From positions 1 to 38,916 of the forward strand of contig JAFAKN010000634.1 of the NCBI GenBank assembly GCA_019235415.1: DNA of 38,916 nt, in the 5' to 3' direction. The stretch's first letter is position 1. Each line of letters begins with the position of its first letter. The DNA comes from Alphaproteobacteria bacterium (lineage in GTDB: Bacteria; Pseudomonadota; Alphaproteobacteria; Reyranellales; Reyranellaceae). The notes under the pieces were generated by a model. That model was not told the origin of the DNA and did no database searches. It was given only the letters and a program-made list of their open reading frames with translations. This document shows positions 37,733 to 38,916 of the stretch, piece after piece. Position numbers and translations under genes: made by a program.

Positions 37733-38916
37733 ATGAGCCACTCCAGTCCGTCGTCCATTCTCCTCAACATCGGCCACGCCATGGATCACTGGATCATCGT
37801 GGTCTTCGCCTACACTTGGGGCGTCATCGCGGGCGTCTGGGGCGTGCAATGGACCGAGCTCACGCCGTTCAACTACGGCGCGCTGTTCATGTTCGGCGCC
37901 GGCTCGATCGTGAGCGGCCGGCTCGGCGATCACTGGGGCCGCTGGATCATGATGATGGTCTTCTTCGTCGGTATGGGAGTCTCCTGCCTGCTGATCGCGC
38001 TCTGCAGCAACAAATGGCAGATCGGCGTCGCGCTGACGCTGATGGGCGCCTTCGCCTCGATCTACCATCCGGTCGGCATTCCCATGCTGGTGCAGAAGGC
38101 GAAGAATCCTGGCTTCACCATCGGGCTCAATGGGCTCGCCGGCAACATGGGCATCGCCATCGCCGCCGGCGTCTCGGTCTACATCGCGCAGCGCTTCGGT
38201 TGGCAGTCGGCCTTCCTGCTGCCCGGCGCCATCAGCCTCGCCTGCGCGATTGCCTTTGTCATCCTGGTGCCGCGCGAGCAGGAGGCGCCGGCCAAGCGCA
38301 AGCAGAAGATGAACGACCTGCCGCCGTCGGTGATGGCGCGCGTGTTCGGCATCATGACCTTCACCGCCGTAACGGGCAGCATCGTCTTCAACTTCACCAC
38401 CAACGGCAACGGCGAGCTTTTACGCGAGCGGGTGAAGGGCGCGGTGCAGGACCCGGCCGAGCTCGCCATGATGCTGTTCGTGATCTTCGCGCTCGCCTCG
38501 CTGGCCCAGCTGGTGGTCGGCAAGCTGATCGACCGCTATCCGCTGAAGAACATCTACATCCCCATCGTGGCGCTGCAGGTGCCGCTGTTCCTGATCGCCT
38601 CGCAGGTCGAGGACTGGGCGCTGTTCATCACGGCGATCGGCTTCATGCTGCTGGTGTTCGGCGCCATCCCGTTCACCGACGCCATGATCGTGAAGTACAT
38701 CGACGACCGCATGAGGAGCCGCGTCACCGGGGCGCGGCTCGCCATCGGCTTCGGCGTCAGCTCGGTCGTCGTCGCCTTGATCGGACCGACCGTGAAGGCG
38801 GCCGGTTTCCCGGTCGTGCTGATGGTGCTGGCAGGCGTGGCGTTCCTCGGCTTCTGCGCCATCTCGATGCTGCCCGGCGATCGCGACATGAGCCAGGCGG
38901 CGCTGAAGCCGGCGGA
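37733..38916 (+). CDS. MFS transporter (fosmidomycin-resistance/NimT-like), partial at window end
   Basis: The frame begins at ATG 37733 (MSHSSPSSILLNIGHAMDHW) and is open to the last base, giving 394 residues; by family size only a few more are missing. About twelve hydrophobic segments are seen. Motif A-like GRLGDHWGRW near 62, and MGAFASIYHPVGIPML near 104-119 with the YHP signature of the Fsr branch, identify the superfamily and likely branch. A second-half motif A copy is VGKLIDRYPLKN near 263. It is probably a drug or metabolite exporter controlled by the divergent AraC regulator. The cargo is unknown. Confidence 0.88.
   Translation, partial: MSHSSPSSILLNIGHAMDHWIIVVFAYTWGVIAGVWGVQWTELTPFNYGALFMFGAGSIVSGRLGDHWGRWIMMMVFFVGMGVSCLLIALCSNKWQIGVALTLMGAFASIYHPVGIPMLVQKAKNPGFTIGLNGLAGNMGIAIAAGVSVYIAQRFGWQSAFLLPGAISLACAIAFVILVPREQEAPAKRKQKMNDLPPSVMARVFGIMTFTAVTGSIVFNFTTNGNGELLRERVKGAVQDPAELAMMLFVIFALASLAQLVVGKLIDRYPLKNIYIPIVALQVPLFLIASQVEDWALFITAIGFMLLVFGAIPFTDAMIVKYIDDRMRSRVTGARLAIGFGVSSVVVALIGPTVKAAGFPVVLMVLAGVAFLGFCAISMLPGDRDMSQAALKPA

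Overview
The window is high-GC, gene-dense DNA with Shine-Dalgarno starts, many ATGA/GTGA gene overlaps, TRAP transporters, PQQ/cytochrome c periplasmic oxidation genes and dispersed palindromic repeats. This fits an alphaproteobacterium, perhaps of the Rhodospirillales/Reyranella or Bradyrhizobium kind; the genus is a guess. I see no tRNA, rRNA, CRISPR array, prophage or intact insertion sequence, and no gene-free stretch longer than 300 bases.

Layout. 1-6932: the tail of an unknown gene, an MHYT-GGDEF-EAL signalling protein (-), a relic of a TRAP permease gene, rsmB (-), and a complete TRAP operon dctP-[palindromic repeats]-dctQ-dctM (+). 7116-8834: an SbmA/BacA-type ABC exporter. 8942-24150: a large periplasmic-oxidation island. 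On the minus strand a Crp/Fnr regulator leads five overlapping genes of the ABC set that accompanies PQQ-dependent alcohol dehydrogenases. Divergently, on the plus strand, lie a caa3-like cytochrome c oxidase (coxB-coxA-coxC plus a small membrane protein), a CtaG-cytochrome c fusion, a PQQ dehydrogenase, a cytochrome c, a GlcG/HbpS-like protein and a cation-efflux protein. 24147-26971: a likely minus-strand operon of a Tat-exported alpha/beta hydrolase, an LLM flavin oxidoreductase, a cupin and a small protein whose ribosome-binding site sits in a hairpin. 27029-27365: the promoter and two fused ends of a deleted sugar ABC operon. 27491-30567: a DUF900-type hydrolase and a class III adenylate cyclase, divergent. 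30723-36673: a cyclase-family metal hydrolase and a 2-oxoacid:ferredoxin oxidoreductase operon (GltD-like flavoprotein, korA, korB). 36876-38916: an AraC regulator divergent from an MFS transporter that runs off the window.

How it works together. The island 8942-24150 encodes what looks like a complete private electron route: alcohol or aldehyde -> PQQ dehydrogenase (with the D-x-D pattern of lanthanide enzymes) -> cytochrome c -> cytochrome c domain and CuA of CoxB -> haem-copper centre of CoxA. The oxidase subunit I keeps all metal ligands and the active-site Tyr but lacks the usual D-channel Glu and K-channel Lys. This dedicated dehydrogenase-to-oxidase module is the most interesting system here.

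Two families of dispersed palindromic elements are present. Family A (4950-5057, a half copy at 5082-5124, 8860-8930, 30587-30700) carries a TCATCCCGA...TCGGGATGA frame. Family B (27376-27485, 34715-34847) folds into five successive hairpins whose stems differ between copies by compensatory changes.
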